From assembly GCA_002082245.2 (NCBI GenBank), contig NBTC02000002.1, positions 1,240,001 through 1,304,000 on the forward strand: 64,000 bases of DNA. The letters run 5' to 3'. The position numbers and the translations under genes were made by a program. The stretch is from Yersinia enterocolitica (GTDB lineage: Bacteria; Pseudomonadota; Gammaproteobacteria; Enterobacterales; Enterobacteriaceae). A model generated the notes under the pieces. It was not told the origin of the DNA. It was given only the letters and a program-made list of their open reading frames with translations, and did no database searches. Shown one piece after another: positions 8,857 through 18,663 of the stretch. Position 1 is the first letter of the stretch. Every line of letters starts with the position of its first letter.

Positions 8857-10497
8857 TTATTTGCGGGCTTTAGGATCCAGATTATCCGCAGGCAATTCAC
8901 CCGGTAAGTAATCAGGCAAGCGGCCTGCTGGGAAGATAGCCAGCAGTGATAGCAACGCCATAATCAGTAAGCCAAATTTCAGCGCTCGTAAACGCGCCTC
9001 TTCATTGACTCGCACCGCTTCGGCAACTTGTTCCGGTGTCGCCGTCGTCTGAGCTAACACACCTTGTAGGCGGTCATTGCTGACGAAGTTGATGCTGTCC
9101 ATATTGATCTGAGCCTGAATTTCTGGCGTCAGAATTGGCGTTTCAGCCACACCACGCAGCACGTTAGCACTGAGCAAACCGACCAACAAAGCACCGGCAA
9201 CCGCAGTACCGATAGCATTTGCCAGGTTGTTAGTCGTACCACGCAACGAACCAACATCGCCTGCCAACTCTTTCGGTGATGCACTGACTAATACGTTAAA
9301 CAGTAAGGTCACCAATGCGCCCTGTGCCAGACCGAATACCACCAGACCGAACAGTACCGCGAACTCACTCCAGTTATTGCGCACCACGAATGCCAACCAC
9401 AACAGGGCTATGGTACAGGTGATAAAACCATAACGGCCAATTTTGCGTGGTGTCAATTTCTTGTAGAAACGAACTATCAGCATCGCGGAGAAGAACACTG
9501 ACAAGTTAAATGGCATCATGGCAATCGCTGTGGCCATCGGGGTACTGCCCTGCACTATCTGGATATACAACGGCACTGAGAAGTTCAACATCGCTTCCAG
9601 TGCGACCACAGCAAACATAGCGAATACTGCCGCTTTTTCCGTAGATGAGGTAATCACTTCCAGTGCCAGTAACGGTGTTTTACCTTGTTCCTGACGGCGA
9701 CGGGTCCAAACCACAAACGCCTGACCCAGCACAATACCCAATACAATCATGAAGGGCGCGGGTGAGAAGCCTAACAAATCAAAGGGCGCACCATCACGCA
9801 CCAGACCGAAGCCCCAGCGGTTCAGGTTATTAAAACCAAACGACAGCAGAATAATCGCCGATGCCGCCAGTACCACCCCAAACACATCGATGCCCACTTC
9901 AGGACGACCGTTATCAGATTTCAATCGGAAACTCAGCACAAAGATCACGGCCGATAACACAATCAAAATACCGAACGCTGGACGCCAGCCGATATAGGTA
10001 CCCAGGACACCACCAATCAGAAACGCCGCGACACCCGCACCGGCTCGAGCTGAGCCTAAAGCACCGAGCGCCGTCGCCTGTTGTGTACCACGGTAGTTTT
10101 CAGCAATCAAAGCGACCAGAGCTGGCACCAAAGCCGCCCCCGCCAAGCCACTTAATGCTTGCGCACTGATCATTACAGTAACATTCGGGCTGAATGTCAT
10201 CATGACCTGCGCGATACCAAACAGCAGTACTGTGCTGCGAAATACCACCAGCGGCCCAAAACGTTGGTTGAGTTTGGCGCCCAACATCACGAAGCCCGCA
10301 ACAGATAATGAGTACATAACAATCGCGGTGGCGATCGTGGTGGGTGGCACATTAAAACTTTTTACCATCCCACCCAATGCGACCGGTAGGGAAGCAACGT
10401 TGAATGACATCAGAATCTGGGCTAATGCGATGGTTATCATCGGCACCCAGGATTCTTTAACTTCCGCGCCAGCGCGGTGAGTTGATTGATTCGCCAT
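8857..10497 (-). CDS. MFS transporter, 14-helix drug-exporter type (DHA2-like)
   Basis: About 546 residues with roughly 14 hydrophobic segments and the MFS motif A region KLNQRFGPLVVF after helix 2. The central loop and extra helices place it in the EmrB/LmrB-like proton-driven exporters. A hydrophilic loop of about 60 residues precedes the last helix. The longest frame begins at 10569. I choose MANQSTHR at 10497, preceded by AAGGA. It follows the glutaminase gene by 144 bases on the same strand. No membrane-fusion partner is adjacent, so the substrate stays unknown. Confidence 0.85.
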   Translation of the reverse strand: MANQSTHRAGAEVKESWVPMITIALAQILMSFNVASLPVALGGMVKSFNVPPTTIATAIVMYSLSVAGFVMLGAKLNQRFGPLVVFRSTVLLFGIAQVMMTFSPNVTVMISAQALSGLAGAALVPALVALIAENYRGTQQATALGALGSARAGAGVAAFLIGGVLGTYIGWRPAFGILIVLSAVIFVLSFRLKSDNGRPEVGIDVFGVVLAASAIILLSFGFNNLNRWGFGLVRDGAPFDLLGFSPAPFMIVLGIVLGQAFVVWTRRRQEQGKTPLLALEVITSSTEKAAVFAMFAVVALEAMLNFSVPLYIQIVQGSTPMATAIAMMPFNLSVFFSAMLIVRFYKKLTPRKIGRYGFITCTIALLWLAFVVRNNWSEFAVLFGLVVFGLAQGALVTLLFNVLVSASPKELAGDVGSLRGTTNNLANAIGTAVAGALLVGLLSANVLRGVAETPILTPEIQAQINMDSINFVSNDRLQGVLAQTTATPEQVAEAVRVNEEARLRALKFGLLIMALLSLLAIFPAGRLPDYLPGELPADNLDPKARK

Positions 10498-10641
10498 AAA
10501 TTCTCTGTCCTTTTGACATGTATTCTTGTTTTCGAGCCCTTTGGCTTGCGAGATAATTTCGTCTACCAAGTACTCTCGTTCTTAAATCAACCTTGCACAC
10601 GAAACAATATGACTGTCAGCGCAATGCTCAGATCGTGTAAC

Positions 10642-11649
10642 TCAACTCTTTTCGGTGTAAGGCTCAGAAACAAACATGTCCATCCCAAGACTACGTGATA
10701 AGAACCGGGCAGCCAGTTGCCCTTTAACGCTGTTACCCGCACTGTCGAGTAGCGGTGCAAACGTCCCTAACCCCCCCTTTCCAGGTGACACCGTCACAAT
10801 TCCACCACCAATACCGCTTTTGCCCGGCAGACCAATGTCATAAAGCCAGTCACCAGACGTTTCGTACAACCCTGCTGTTACCATTACCGCTAATGCGTAA
10901 TGGCATACATCGTTGTCCACCACCCGCTCGCGAGTCAGTGGGTTAACCCCACCATCAGCCAGTGTCGCGCCCATCACCGCAAGATCTTTGGCGCTGACAT
11001 TCAGCGAACATTGGCGGGTATATAAGTCGGTAGCAATAAGAGGATCGCACCCCAGACGGCCATAACCATGCAGCACATTAGCGATACCACGGTTGCGGAA
11101 GTTGGTTTCACAAGCAGATTGATACACTTCTTCGTTTAGTGTCAGCTTGCGTCCGGCAAAACGGCACAATCCGTCATAGATAAATTTCCACTGCTCATCA
11201 CTGGTTGATCCAGGTACCAGACTGGTGGTGGCAATCGCACCGGAGTTCACCATCGGGTTAGTGCGGCCATCTGGCGTGCGTTCAATCGCAGTAACGGAGT
11301 TAAATGCCATACCGGTGCTGTTCACGCCCAGTTTTTCACGTGCAACTTTGGCTCCGATAGCCTGACAAACCAGCGCAAACACAAAGGGTTTGGAGACACT
11401 CATGATGGTAAACTCAACATCTACATCACCGGCAGAATGCACTTTACCGTTGGTGCCAACCATGCAGACGCCAAACAGATTCGGCGAAACGCGTTCCAAT
11501 GCAGGATAAACGCTAGAAACTACACCTTCGGTATCTGCACCAAAACGTTTATGAGCTTCTTGCACCAATTTAACCACAGTGTCTGGGTCAGGTAGATGCC
11601 CGGTGGATACGTAGTCGATAATTCCATTTTTGCTATCATCTGTAGGCAT
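10642..11649 (-). CDS. glsA: Glutaminase
   Basis: A 335-residue serine-dependent glutaminase that hydrolyses L-glutamine to glutamate and ammonia in the cytoplasm. The beta-lactamase-like S-x-x-K motif is visible as SVSK (Ser84, Lys87), with the family segments PMVNSGAI, YGRLGCDPL and GLPGKSGIGGGI. It is slightly longer than the usual 305-310 residues because of an N-terminal extension and a C-terminal tail. In enterobacteria such enzymes can contribute to acid resistance through released ammonia; no acid-response signature is visible here. Confidence 0.95.
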   Translation of the reverse strand: MPTDDSKNGIIDYVSTGHLPDPDTVVKLVQEAHKRFGADTEGVVSSVYPALERVSPNLFGVCMVGTNGKVHSAGDVDVEFTIMSVSKPFVFALVCQAIGAKVAREKLGVNSTGMAFNSVTAIERTPDGRTNPMVNSGAIATTSLVPGSTSDEQWKFIYDGLCRFAGRKLTLNEEVYQSACETNFRNRGIANVLHGYGRLGCDPLIATDLYTRQCSLNVSAKDLAVMGATLADGGVNPLTRERVVDNDVCHYALAVMVTAGLYETSGDWLYDIGLPGKSGIGGGIVTVSPGKGGLGTFAPLLDSAGNSVKGQLAARFLSRSLGMDMFVSEPYTEKS

Positions 11650-12129
11650 ATTCGCTATCTCCCGTTTACCTTTTGTTTATTTTTCTGTCTTTTTTTTGCC
11701 TCTACCACTTATTTTAGGCGACAGTAATACTTTCACATTTTAATTTATATAAAATGGTAATAATGAATCCTGGCTTCTTTCACCTTTGGTTTTATCAATT
11801 AATCATGAAATTCTTAAGCTAAGATAGCTTAGGTTTAGAAAGCTGTATATCAGTTGTTTTCAATAAGATTGATTATTTTTGGTCAGACGAGAGAACAACG
11901 ATACTATTGCAGTATCATGACATTAGCGATATGTGATAGGCGTAACGACGTAGGAATGATTTAATTAGCGGTAGTAGATTAGTAGGTAAGCTGACATTAA
12001 ATTAGCATAATAGTGAGTGATTACTGGCAAAGTGTTGGGGAATAATCGCCACAGGGAAAGTGAATGTAATAAGAATCCGCCTGGCCTGTGGACTCTTATT
12101 ATTAGTTTATTCCTATCGACTGCTGTTCT
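11650..12129. other. 480-base AT-rich gap with two small inverted repeats
   Basis: This region holds the glutaminase promoter and the 3' flank of the permease gene. AAGCTA-AGA-TAGCTT at 11816-11830 and GATACT-ATTGC-AGTATC near 11899-11915 are perfect short inverted repeats. I see no convincing gene; the small open frames starting at 12017 and 12060 run antisense into the permease. Confidence 0.5.
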
Positions 12130-13500
12130 TTATACCAAGACCCATGCCAACCATACCAAAGCAAATCCGGTTAGCCCCATCAGCGTCGTCAATACTGTCC
12201 AGGTTTTTAATCCATCAGCGACGGAAAGCCCCAGATAACGTGTTACCACCCAAAATCCAGCATCATTAACATGGGATAACCCCAAGCCACCAAAACACGC
12301 CGAAAGGGTCACCAATACTAACTGCATGCTATCAAGCCCGGTAACCGCTTGGGTCAGCAAACCACTGGTAGTCAGGATTGCCACGGTAGCCGAGCCTTGA
12401 GAAGCACGTAATGCCAGCGAGAGCAGAAAAGCCGCGGGAATTAAAGGCAAGTGGATAGCTTCCAGTGAAACCGCCAATGCTTTGCCAACACCAGACTCAA
12501 CCAGAACCTTACCAAAAGCGCCACCAGCGCCAGCAACCATAATGACCGCCGCCGACGTTGGAATAGCATCCCCCATAATCTGTTCTATTTTGTCCTTGCC
12601 CCAGCCACGGCGAATACCCAACAGATAGGTTGCTAACCCCAGAGCAATTAACAATGCAATGGCGGGCGTACCGATAAGCACGATAACCTCCCGCAGCAAG
12701 CTCTCTTCAGGCAACTCGGTAGCAGCCAACGAACCTAGCATGATCAAGGCGATGGGAATAATGATAAGTGAAGCAATTAAACCCGCCCCCGGGATTCGGT
12801 CACGAATATCCTTCGCCGGTTCAGCAGCAATCCCGGTTTCAGGTTTTGCCAACTGCAACTGCTCCAAAACGTCAATTGAAAGCGCATAGTTACGCCGATT
12901 CATACTCTTCGCGACCCAATACCCTATCAGCCCGACTGGAATAGAGATAAGGATGCCAATCATCATTAGCCGCCCCATATCCGCACCCAATAGCCCAGCC
13001 GCCGCCGCTGCTCCCGGATGAGTTGGCAAGGCCACATGTACTGTTAGCATGACCCCGGCCATAGGTAGGCCAAATTTAATGGGTGATACTTTAGCAACTT
13101 TAGCGAAACCATAAATAAGCGGGATAACAATGATAAAGCCAACTTCAAAAAATACCGGGATCCCCAAAATAAAGGCAGTCAGGGTTAATGCCATGACCGT
13201 GCGCTTGATCCCCAATGAGCCAGTAAATCGTTGAGCCAGAGATTCCGCACCACCGGAGGCTTCAATCAGCCCTCCCAGCATTGACCCAAGCACAATAATT
13301 ATGGTTATCGAACCAAGCAATCCGCCCATACCGGACATAATCACTTTCATGATATTACTGACCGGAATACCTGTTGCTATTGCAACCAACAGACTGACAA
13401 CCAATAACGCAACAAAGGGATGGACCTTGGCTTTAATGACTAATATTAATAAAAGTAAAACGCTGGCAACAGCAATAGTCAGCAGTAGGGAGGTAGACAT
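12130..13500 (-). CDS. ygbN: GntP-family permease of the tetronate cluster (YgbN type)
   Basis: A 456-residue membrane protein of the gluconate:proton symporter family, with about 12-14 helices and conserved segments such as VALPTHPGAAAAAG and GSATVAILTTSG. In E. coli the homologous position (ygbN) closes the ygbI-ygbM region for L-threonate/D-erythronate use, and the layout here is the same. It probably imports the four-carbon sugar acid. A ribosome site GAGG lies 9-12 bases before the ATG. It is 212 bases from otnI, so it could have its own promoter. Confidence 0.9.
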   Translation of the reverse strand: MSTSLLLTIAVASVLLLLILVIKAKVHPFVALLVVSLLVAIATGIPVSNIMKVIMSGMGGLLGSITIIIVLGSMLGGLIEASGGAESLAQRFTGSLGIKRTVMALTLTAFILGIPVFFEVGFIIVIPLIYGFAKVAKVSPIKFGLPMAGVMLTVHVALPTHPGAAAAAGLLGADMGRLMMIGILISIPVGLIGYWVAKSMNRRNYALSIDVLEQLQLAKPETGIAAEPAKDIRDRIPGAGLIASLIIIPIALIMLGSLAATELPEESLLREVIVLIGTPAIALLIALGLATYLLGIRRGWGKDKIEQIMGDAIPTSAAVIMVAGAGGAFGKVLVESGVGKALAVSLEAIHLPLIPAAFLLSLALRASQGSATVAILTTSGLLTQAVTGLDSMQLVLVTLSACFGGLGLSHVNDAGFWVVTRYLGLSVADGLKTWTVLTTLMGLTGFALVWLAWVLV

Positions 13501-13513
13501 TATTTAAACCTCG

Positions 13514-13546
13514 ATAACAAAAAATATTACATAGGTTGTTTGTTAT
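13514..13546. repeat. Inverted repeat upstream of GntP-type permease
   Basis: ATAACAAA and TTTGTTAT form 8-bp perfect arms around a 17-base spacer, immediately upstream of the permease start. It may be a regulator site or a leader hairpin. I find no second copy in the ltnD promoter. Confidence 0.4.
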
Positions 13547-13712
13547 GTGCTTATTGGCACTTTTCTATTAATCTTATTCTGAGCCACACCCGCCTAATGC
13601 GAGTAACGAAGAAATAGCGCGCGGCCGCCAAACGACATCACGATGTTTTCTCGACTCTGTAATTATTATTTCTGTGATTCAAACAACCCGGTGAAGTGTT
13701 CGATGACAGCAG

Positions 13713-14492
13713 CTATGATTGGTAAGGTTTTATCCAGCCTAAGCCTGCCATCGTATTAGCCCGTGGTTGATACTCGCAACCAATCCAGCCGCTATAGTTA
13801 ATACTATCGAGTAGATCGAATAAGTACGGGTAGTTAATCTCCCCTTCATCTGGCTCATGACGATTCGGTACCGAGGCAATTTGAATATGGCCATAGCGCC
13901 CAGCTAAAGAGGTAATTAACTGACTGAGGTTGCCATCCACTATTTGCGCATGGAAGAGATCCAATTGGGTAAATACATTAGGGCGGTCAATAACATTAGC
14001 CAGTTCCAAGGTTTGATACTGACTGGAAAAAAGATAATTAGGTTTTATTTTCGGGTTTAACGCCTCAATCATTACCTTAATATTATGTTCGGCAAAGCGG
14101 TCAGCCGCATAGCGAATATTTTCAACAAATGTCTGCTGATAAACTGCACGATCAGCCCCCACCGGCACCACACCGGCCATCACATGGACTGACGGGCACC
14201 CCAGCACTAATGCATATTCCAACGCCAAATCTATATCGCGGCGCGCCTCTTGCTCCCGGCCAGGTAGTGCCGTCAGCCCCCATTCACCGCTACTGGTATT
14301 TCCAGGTGCGGTATTAAACAGCACTTGCTGCAAACTGTTTTCTGCCAGTGTCTGTGCAAGAAGTGCCGCCGGATAGTCGTAAGGGAATAGAAATTCCACC
14401 GCACTGAAACCGGCATCTTTGGCCGCCTTAAAGCGATCCAGGAAAGGAACCTCGGTAAACATCATTGATAAATTAGCCGCAAACTTAGGCAT
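13713..14492 (-). CDS. otnI: 2-oxo-tetronate isomerase
   Basis: A 259-residue protein of the hydroxypyruvate-isomerase-like TIM-barrel family (AP-endonuclease-2 fold). Conserved pieces are visible: [16 protein letters not shown] and GWIGCEYQP. In the pathway described for this gene set it interconverts 2-oxo- and 3-oxo-tetronate so that the kinase can act. It begins 2 bases after otnC ends and closes the tight ltnD-otnK-otnC-otnI gene run. Length is typical. Confidence 0.92.
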   Translation of the reverse strand: MPKFAANLSMMFTEVPFLDRFKAAKDAGFSAVEFLFPYDYPAALLAQTLAENSLQQVLFNTAPGNTSSGEWGLTALPGREQEARRDIDLALEYALVLGCPSVHVMAGVVPVGADRAVYQQTFVENIRYAADRFAEHNIKVMIEALNPKIKPNYLFSSQYQTLELANVIDRPNVFTQLDLFHAQIVDGNLSQLITSLAGRYGHIQIASVPNRHEPDEGEINYPYLFDLLDSINYSGWIGCEYQPRANTMAGLGWIKPYQS

Positions 14493-14494
14493 CT

Positions 14495-15118
14495 TTAACT
14501 CCTTAACTCTGCAATTTCGTCATCAGTCAAATAGCGAATAGGTCGGTCACCCAGCGTAAATATCAGACGAGCGGTTTCCTCTAGCTCCTCCATATTATCA
14601 GCGGCTTCCCGTAGGCTTTTACCCACCACAACCGGGCCATGATTTGCCAGCAGGAAAGCACGATAATGGGGTGCCAGCTTTGCCAACTCTTCACCCAACC
14701 GTGTGTCACCTGGACGATAATATGGCACCACTGGGACATCGCCGACCCGCATCACCACATAAGGTGTAAAGGGCTTGATGGCATTACGGCTATCCAGCCC
14801 TTGTAAGCAGGAAAGCGCTGTCAGATAGAGGCAATGGAGGTGAACAACCACTTCACACGCAGGGTTATTAAGATAGATTGCGCGATGAAAACTGACCTCT
14901 TTTGACGGTTTATCACCTGAGATCCATTCACCTTCCAAACTGACTTTTGATAACCGTTCCGCATGCAGTTCACCCAGACAGGAACCTGTTGGTGTGGCCA
15001 ATAATGTGCCATCAGCCAGTTTCATTGACAGATTTCCCGCAGAGCCAGTGGCGTAGCCCCGTTGGAAAAAGGACGCGCCTAACTTAACCATCTCTTCCCG
15101 CGCTTGCTGCTCATTCAT
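14495..15118 (-). CDS. otnC: 3-oxo-tetronate 4-phosphate decarboxylase (class II aldolase fold)
   Basis: A 207-residue member of the class II aldolase/adducin family. Metal-binding histidines appear in [10 protein letters not shown] and the later NHGPVVVG. In the L-threonate/D-erythronate pathway it decarboxylates 3-oxo-tetronate 4-phosphate to dihydroxyacetone phosphate, which enters glycolysis. Its ATG overlaps the otnK stop by 4 bases (ATGA), so the two are translationally coupled. Confidence 0.93.
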   Translation of the reverse strand: MNEQQAREEMVKLGASFFQRGYATGSAGNLSMKLADGTLLATPTGSCLGELHAERLSKVSLEGEWISGDKPSKEVSFHRAIYLNNPACEVVVHLHCLYLTALSCLQGLDSRNAIKPFTPYVVMRVGDVPVVPYYRPGDTRLGEELAKLAPHYRAFLLANHGPVVVGKSLREAADNMEELEETARLIFTLGDRPIRYLTDDEIAELRS

Positions 15119-16377
15119 ACTGCGAACTCCGTTTGTGCTCTGGCAAAAAAGTTTTCGTCACCAAAATTACCTGACTTCAACGCCAGTGAAACCGGATGAT
15201 CTGTGGATTTTACCCAAGGTACTCCCGGTGAGATTGCCGGGCCGATATGGAAAGCTTGAATACCCAGTGACTGCGCAACAATCCCTGAGGTTTCGCCACC
15301 AGCCACGATAAAACGCTGGAAGCCAAGTTGTTGTAAACGGTGTGCAATGGTACCGAACAGCCGCTCTACCGCCTCACTACTGGCAGCCGCCCCCCACTGC
15401 TGCTGAATTTTTTGTAACACCTCGGGTTCAGCGGTGGCATACAGTAACGGTGCCAACGGACCGCCCGCATTTTCCATTACCCACGCGCATAACTCTTCAG
15501 CATAAGATTCAGGTTCATTTAGGCAACGGGCGATATCTACCGATTGACTAGGCGCTTGTTGTGCATAACGAGCCACTTGACGGTTGGTCATCGCCGAGCA
15601 TGACCCCGACAGCACCACACACAGTTTGCCTTGTGGTGCACCAGCAGATGTGGCTTGCGGCTGATGGGACTCATCACCAGCCCATTGCCGTGCCAGACCG
15701 ATGGCCAAGCCGGATCCCCCGGTCACCAGTACCATGTCGCGTACTGCTTCACCCTGCGTGAGCAAGTGACTCTCGTTTAAACTATCCAGCACCACATAAC
15801 GTATGCCCTCTTCCTTTAGGTGAGCGAGCTGTGATCTCACCGCCTGAACCCCTTGGTCCATCACTGTACTGTTGATTAATCCACTGCGACCGCGCGCTTG
15901 TGCGTCCATCAGCCGCAAGAGATTGCTGTCTGTCATCGGCGTCACTGGGTGATTACGCATTCCCGACTCCGCCAGCAGTTGCCCCATCACAAACAGGTAG
16001 CCCTGATATACCGTCCTTCCATTCACCGGTAGCGCCGGAGAGATGATGGTTTGTTGCTGACCCAGTGCATCCAGTAATGCATCAGTGACCGGGCCAATAT
16101 TGCCTTGCGCGGTGCTGTCGAAGGTTGAGCAGTATTTGAAGTAGAATTGTTGGCAGCCCTGCGCTTGTAACCATGCCAGGGCCGCCAGTGAGTCCGCCAC
16201 CGCAGTTGCCGTTGGGCAAGATCGTGATTTCAGGCTGACCACTGCCGCATCGGCATTCACATGATAATCGGCATCAGGCACACCATTGATTTGCACCGTC
16301 GACATGCCATTTTCCACCAGAAAACTGGCGATATCGGTCGCACCAGTAAAATCATCCGCAATTACACCGAGTCGCAT
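15115..16377 (-). CDS. otnK: 3-oxo-tetronate kinase (four-carbon acid sugar kinase)
   Basis: A 420-residue kinase of the DUF1537 family. The N-terminal substrate domain starts MRLGVIADDFTGATDIASF, the family signature. The C-terminal nucleotide domain carries GGETSGIVAQSL. It phosphorylates 3-oxo-tetronate at C4 with ATP in the cytoplasm. The start shares one base with the ltnD stop (TGATG) and the end overlaps otnC, so the four enzymes are one transcription and translation unit. Confidence 0.95.
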   Translation of the reverse strand: MRLGVIADDFTGATDIASFLVENGMSTVQINGVPDADYHVNADAAVVSLKSRSCPTATAVADSLAALAWLQAQGCQQFYFKYCSTFDSTAQGNIGPVTDALLDALGQQQTIISPALPVNGRTVYQGYLFVMGQLLAESGMRNHPVTPMTDSNLLRLMDAQARGRSGLINSTVMDQGVQAVRSQLAHLKEEGIRYVVLDSLNESHLLTQGEAVRDMVLVTGGSGLAIGLARQWAGDESHQPQATSAGAPQGKLCVVLSGSCSAMTNRQVARYAQQAPSQSVDIARCLNEPESYAEELCAWVMENAGGPLAPLLYATAEPEVLQKIQQQWGAAASSEAVERLFGTIAHRLQQLGFQRFIVAGGETSGIVAQSLGIQAFHIGPAISPGVPWVKSTDHPVSLALKSGNFGDENFFARAQTEFAV

Positions 16378-17291
16378 CAGATATTCTCCTGTTTTTCCGG
16401 CAAGGTAATACCACTGAAAATCTTGATTACCGCGCTGTCATCCTGCTGACCAAAACCGGCGTTACTGGCTGAAGTAAACATGTTGAAGGCAGTTGATGCC
16501 AATGGCAGAGGAAAGTGCAGCGCTTTGGCGGTATCGGTCACCAGCCCTAAATCTTTTACAAAAATATCTACCGCCGATTTGGGCGAATAATCACCATCTA
16601 CGACATGGCGCATACGGTTTTCAAACATCCACGAGTTACCCGCAGCATGGGTGACAACTTCATACATCGTATCCAACGGGATCCCCGCGCGCGCGGCCAG
16701 AGCCATCGCTTCGGCACCGGCAGCAATATGGACCCCGGCTAACAACTGGTGGATAATTTTCACGGTTGCGCCCAGGCCAATTTCATCACCGATGCGATAA
16801 ACCTGCCCGGCTACCGCGTCTAATACTGGCTGTAACTTTTCGAAAGCAGCACGACTACCGGAGGCCATTACCGTCATTTCACCCGCAGCAGCTTTAACTG
16901 CGCCGCCCGATACTGGCGCATCCAACATAATGAGGTTATGTGCCAACAGCCCTTGCTCGATCAATTTGGCATCCTGGGCTGAGATAGTTGACGACACCAT
17001 AACGGCAGTGCCGGGCCTTAATTTGGCCGCCAACCCCTGCTCGCCCAATAGAATCTGTTTTACTTGGGCAGCATTCACCACCAGCACCACAACGGCATCC
17101 AATTTTTTGGCAAAATCATCCGCGCTGACTTGGGCACTTATCGCGCCATTTTTTCGTAAGGTTTCCAGTGCCAGCGGATTAAGATCAACGCCGTAGGTCT
17201 GTAGCCCGGCTTTAATACAAGACTGTGCGGCCCCCATTCCCATAGAGCCTAGCCCGATAACGCATACTGATAGTGTTTCTGCGTGAGTCAT
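16377..17291 (-). CDS. ltnD: L-threonate dehydrogenase
   Basis: A 304-residue beta-hydroxyacid dehydrogenase. The NAD-binding loop GLGSMGMG is near residue 14, the family segment DAPVSGG is present, and the catalytic Lys lies in GATVKIIHQLLAG. It oxidises L-threonate to 2-oxo-tetronate, the first step of the pathway. It is the first gene of the minus-strand operon, directly divergent from the DeoR regulator. The length is normal. Confidence 0.94.
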   Translation of the reverse strand: MTHAETLSVCVIGLGSMGMGAAQSCIKAGLQTYGVDLNPLALETLRKNGAISAQVSADDFAKKLDAVVVLVVNAAQVKQILLGEQGLAAKLRPGTAVMVSSTISAQDAKLIEQGLLAHNLIMLDAPVSGGAVKAAAGEMTVMASGSRAAFEKLQPVLDAVAGQVYRIGDEIGLGATVKIIHQLLAGVHIAAGAEAMALAARAGIPLDTMYEVVTHAAGNSWMFENRMRHVVDGDYSPKSAVDIFVKDLGLVTDTAKALHFPLPLASTAFNMFTSASNAGFGQQDDSAVIKIFSGITLPEKQENI

Positions 17292-17631
17292 ATTCTCTCC
17301 GTGTTAATTTTGGTGATAATTTGATTTCTTATGTTAAGCATAGCCGGAGGTAAGGGCTGTTATCGTGAGTGAAATCACAATAATTAACACCAAAAATCAT
17401 TAAATCACATCATTTCACATTTACCCATTCAGTAGCTCACCCCTGCATTCAGCAGCAAAATTAATCGATTAGCTATTTTTACCGCCTTTTTTTACCCGTA
17501 ACATCACCCATTTCACCGCGGTGCGTAACATTTACGTTAAAAAATGAGAAAGAAATTTTCACTCTTGACGTATAATCACATTAATTACCATCCTATAGCC
17601 CGCAAGTGGGTGAATTTGGCGAGGAGTTAAC
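17292..17631. promoter_or_regulatory. Divergent promoter region of the tetronate cluster
   Basis: This 340-base gap separates ltnD from the DeoR-type regulator gene and must contain both promoters. A CRP-like site lies at 17364-17379. AT-rich repeats TTTCACATT/AAATCACATC lie around 17400-17425 and could be regulator contacts. A TATAAT at about 17571 lies upstream of the regulator but lacks a clear -35 element. Confidence 0.5.
17364..17379. promoter_or_regulatory. CRP-cAMP binding site candidate
   Basis: CGTGA-N6-TCACA matches the CRP half-sites in 9 of 10 positions. It lies about 73 bases upstream of ltnD on the divergent side, a position suited to activation of the catabolic operon. Confidence 0.65.
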
Positions 17632-18411
17632 GTGATACCGGTTGAACGTCACCAACAGATACTGGCACTGGTTGCCGAACGTGGAGTGGTTAGCATTGCT
17701 GAACTGACTGATCGTTTAGGCGTATCACACATGACTATTCGCCGTGACGTGCAGAAGCTGGAAGAGCAAGGCGCAGTGCTATCAGTGTCAGGTGGGGTGC
17801 GTTCCACCGAGCGGCTGGCCGCAGAACCCTCGCATCTGGATAAGACACTGATGTATAGCAGCCAGAAAAATGCCATTGGCATGTCAGCCGCACTGCATAT
17901 TCCACGTAATAGCTGTATTTATCTTGATGCGGGAACAACGACACTGGCATTGGCGCGCCAATTGGAAGCCAGAGATGATTTATTGGTGGTGACTAATGAC
18001 TTTGTGATCGCCAACTTTCTGATTGAATCCTGCCAATGCAGAATGATTCACTCCGGCGGCACACTGTGTCGTGAAAACCGCTCATGTGTCGGTGAGGCAG
18101 CAGCCCGCGCCCTACGAAACTTGTCCATTGATATCGCTTTTATTTCCGCGTCCTGCTGGGGATTGCGGGGTATCTCTACGCCAGACGAAGATAAGGTGGT
18201 GGTCAAACGGGCAGTCTGTGAAGTCAGCAGTAAGCGCGTGCTACTGGCTGATGCGTCAAAATACGGCAAAATAGCCACCTATCTGGCATTACCATTAACT
18301 GATTTTGATGTGGTTATCACTGATAGCAGTTTATCGGCAGCGGCCCATGACGAGTTGGCCGATAAAGAGATTGAATTGATCATCGCCTCCGTCCCGCGCT
18401 TGGCAAATTGA
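17632..18411 (+). CDS. ygbI: DeoR-family repressor of the tetronate cluster (YgbI type)
   Basis: A 259-residue regulator with an N-terminal DeoR winged helix (RHQQILALVAERGVVSIAEL, then HMTIRRDVQKLEEQG) and a C-terminal sugar-phosphate sensor domain with the typical LDAGTTTLALA segment. The start is GTG, supported by GAGGAG 7 bases upstream; no ATG lies nearby in frame. Divergent placement before ltnD matches E. coli ygbI, so it likely represses ltnD-otnKCI. Confidence 0.93.
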   Translation: MIPVERHQQILALVAERGVVSIAELTDRLGVSHMTIRRDVQKLEEQGAVLSVSGGVRSTERLAAEPSHLDKTLMYSSQKNAIGMSAALHIPRNSCIYLDAGTTTLALARQLEARDDLLVVTNDFVIANFLIESCQCRMIHSGGTLCRENRSCVGEAAARALRNLSIDIAFISASCWGLRGISTPDEDKVVVKRAVCEVSSKRVLLADASKYGKIATYLALPLTDFDVVITDSSLSAAAHDELADKEIELIIASVPRLAN

Positions 18412-18417
18412 TGATAA

Positions 18418-18434
18418 AACCGCTTGTAGCGGTT
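18418..18434 (+). terminator. Hairpin after the DeoR-type gene
   Basis: AACCGCT-TGT-AGCGGTT begins 6 bases after the stop codon region. The stem is good, but the following CCTTG is not a clean U-tract, so termination may be partial. Confidence 0.45.
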
Positions 18435-18663
18435 CCTTGCGCGGCAAATGGGACAACCGCCTGACAGCATTCAGTTTGAATAATTATATAAATCGTTATG
18501 TAGTTAAAGTAATTCTAAGTCTTAGCATCCTAATAAATAAACGGCGTAAACTATAGGGTAATTGAGTTTACCCGTTTATTTAGCTTACCGCTGATTCACC
18601 CACCCCTATTACCTCAATCTAGCGGTCGATGCATCACACTGGTCAGTGTCTCTGGAGCATGAC

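Noticed and set aside
12017..12269. Two small plus-strand frames before the GntP-type permease end
   Set aside because: They are antisense to the permease C-terminus and have no ribosome site.
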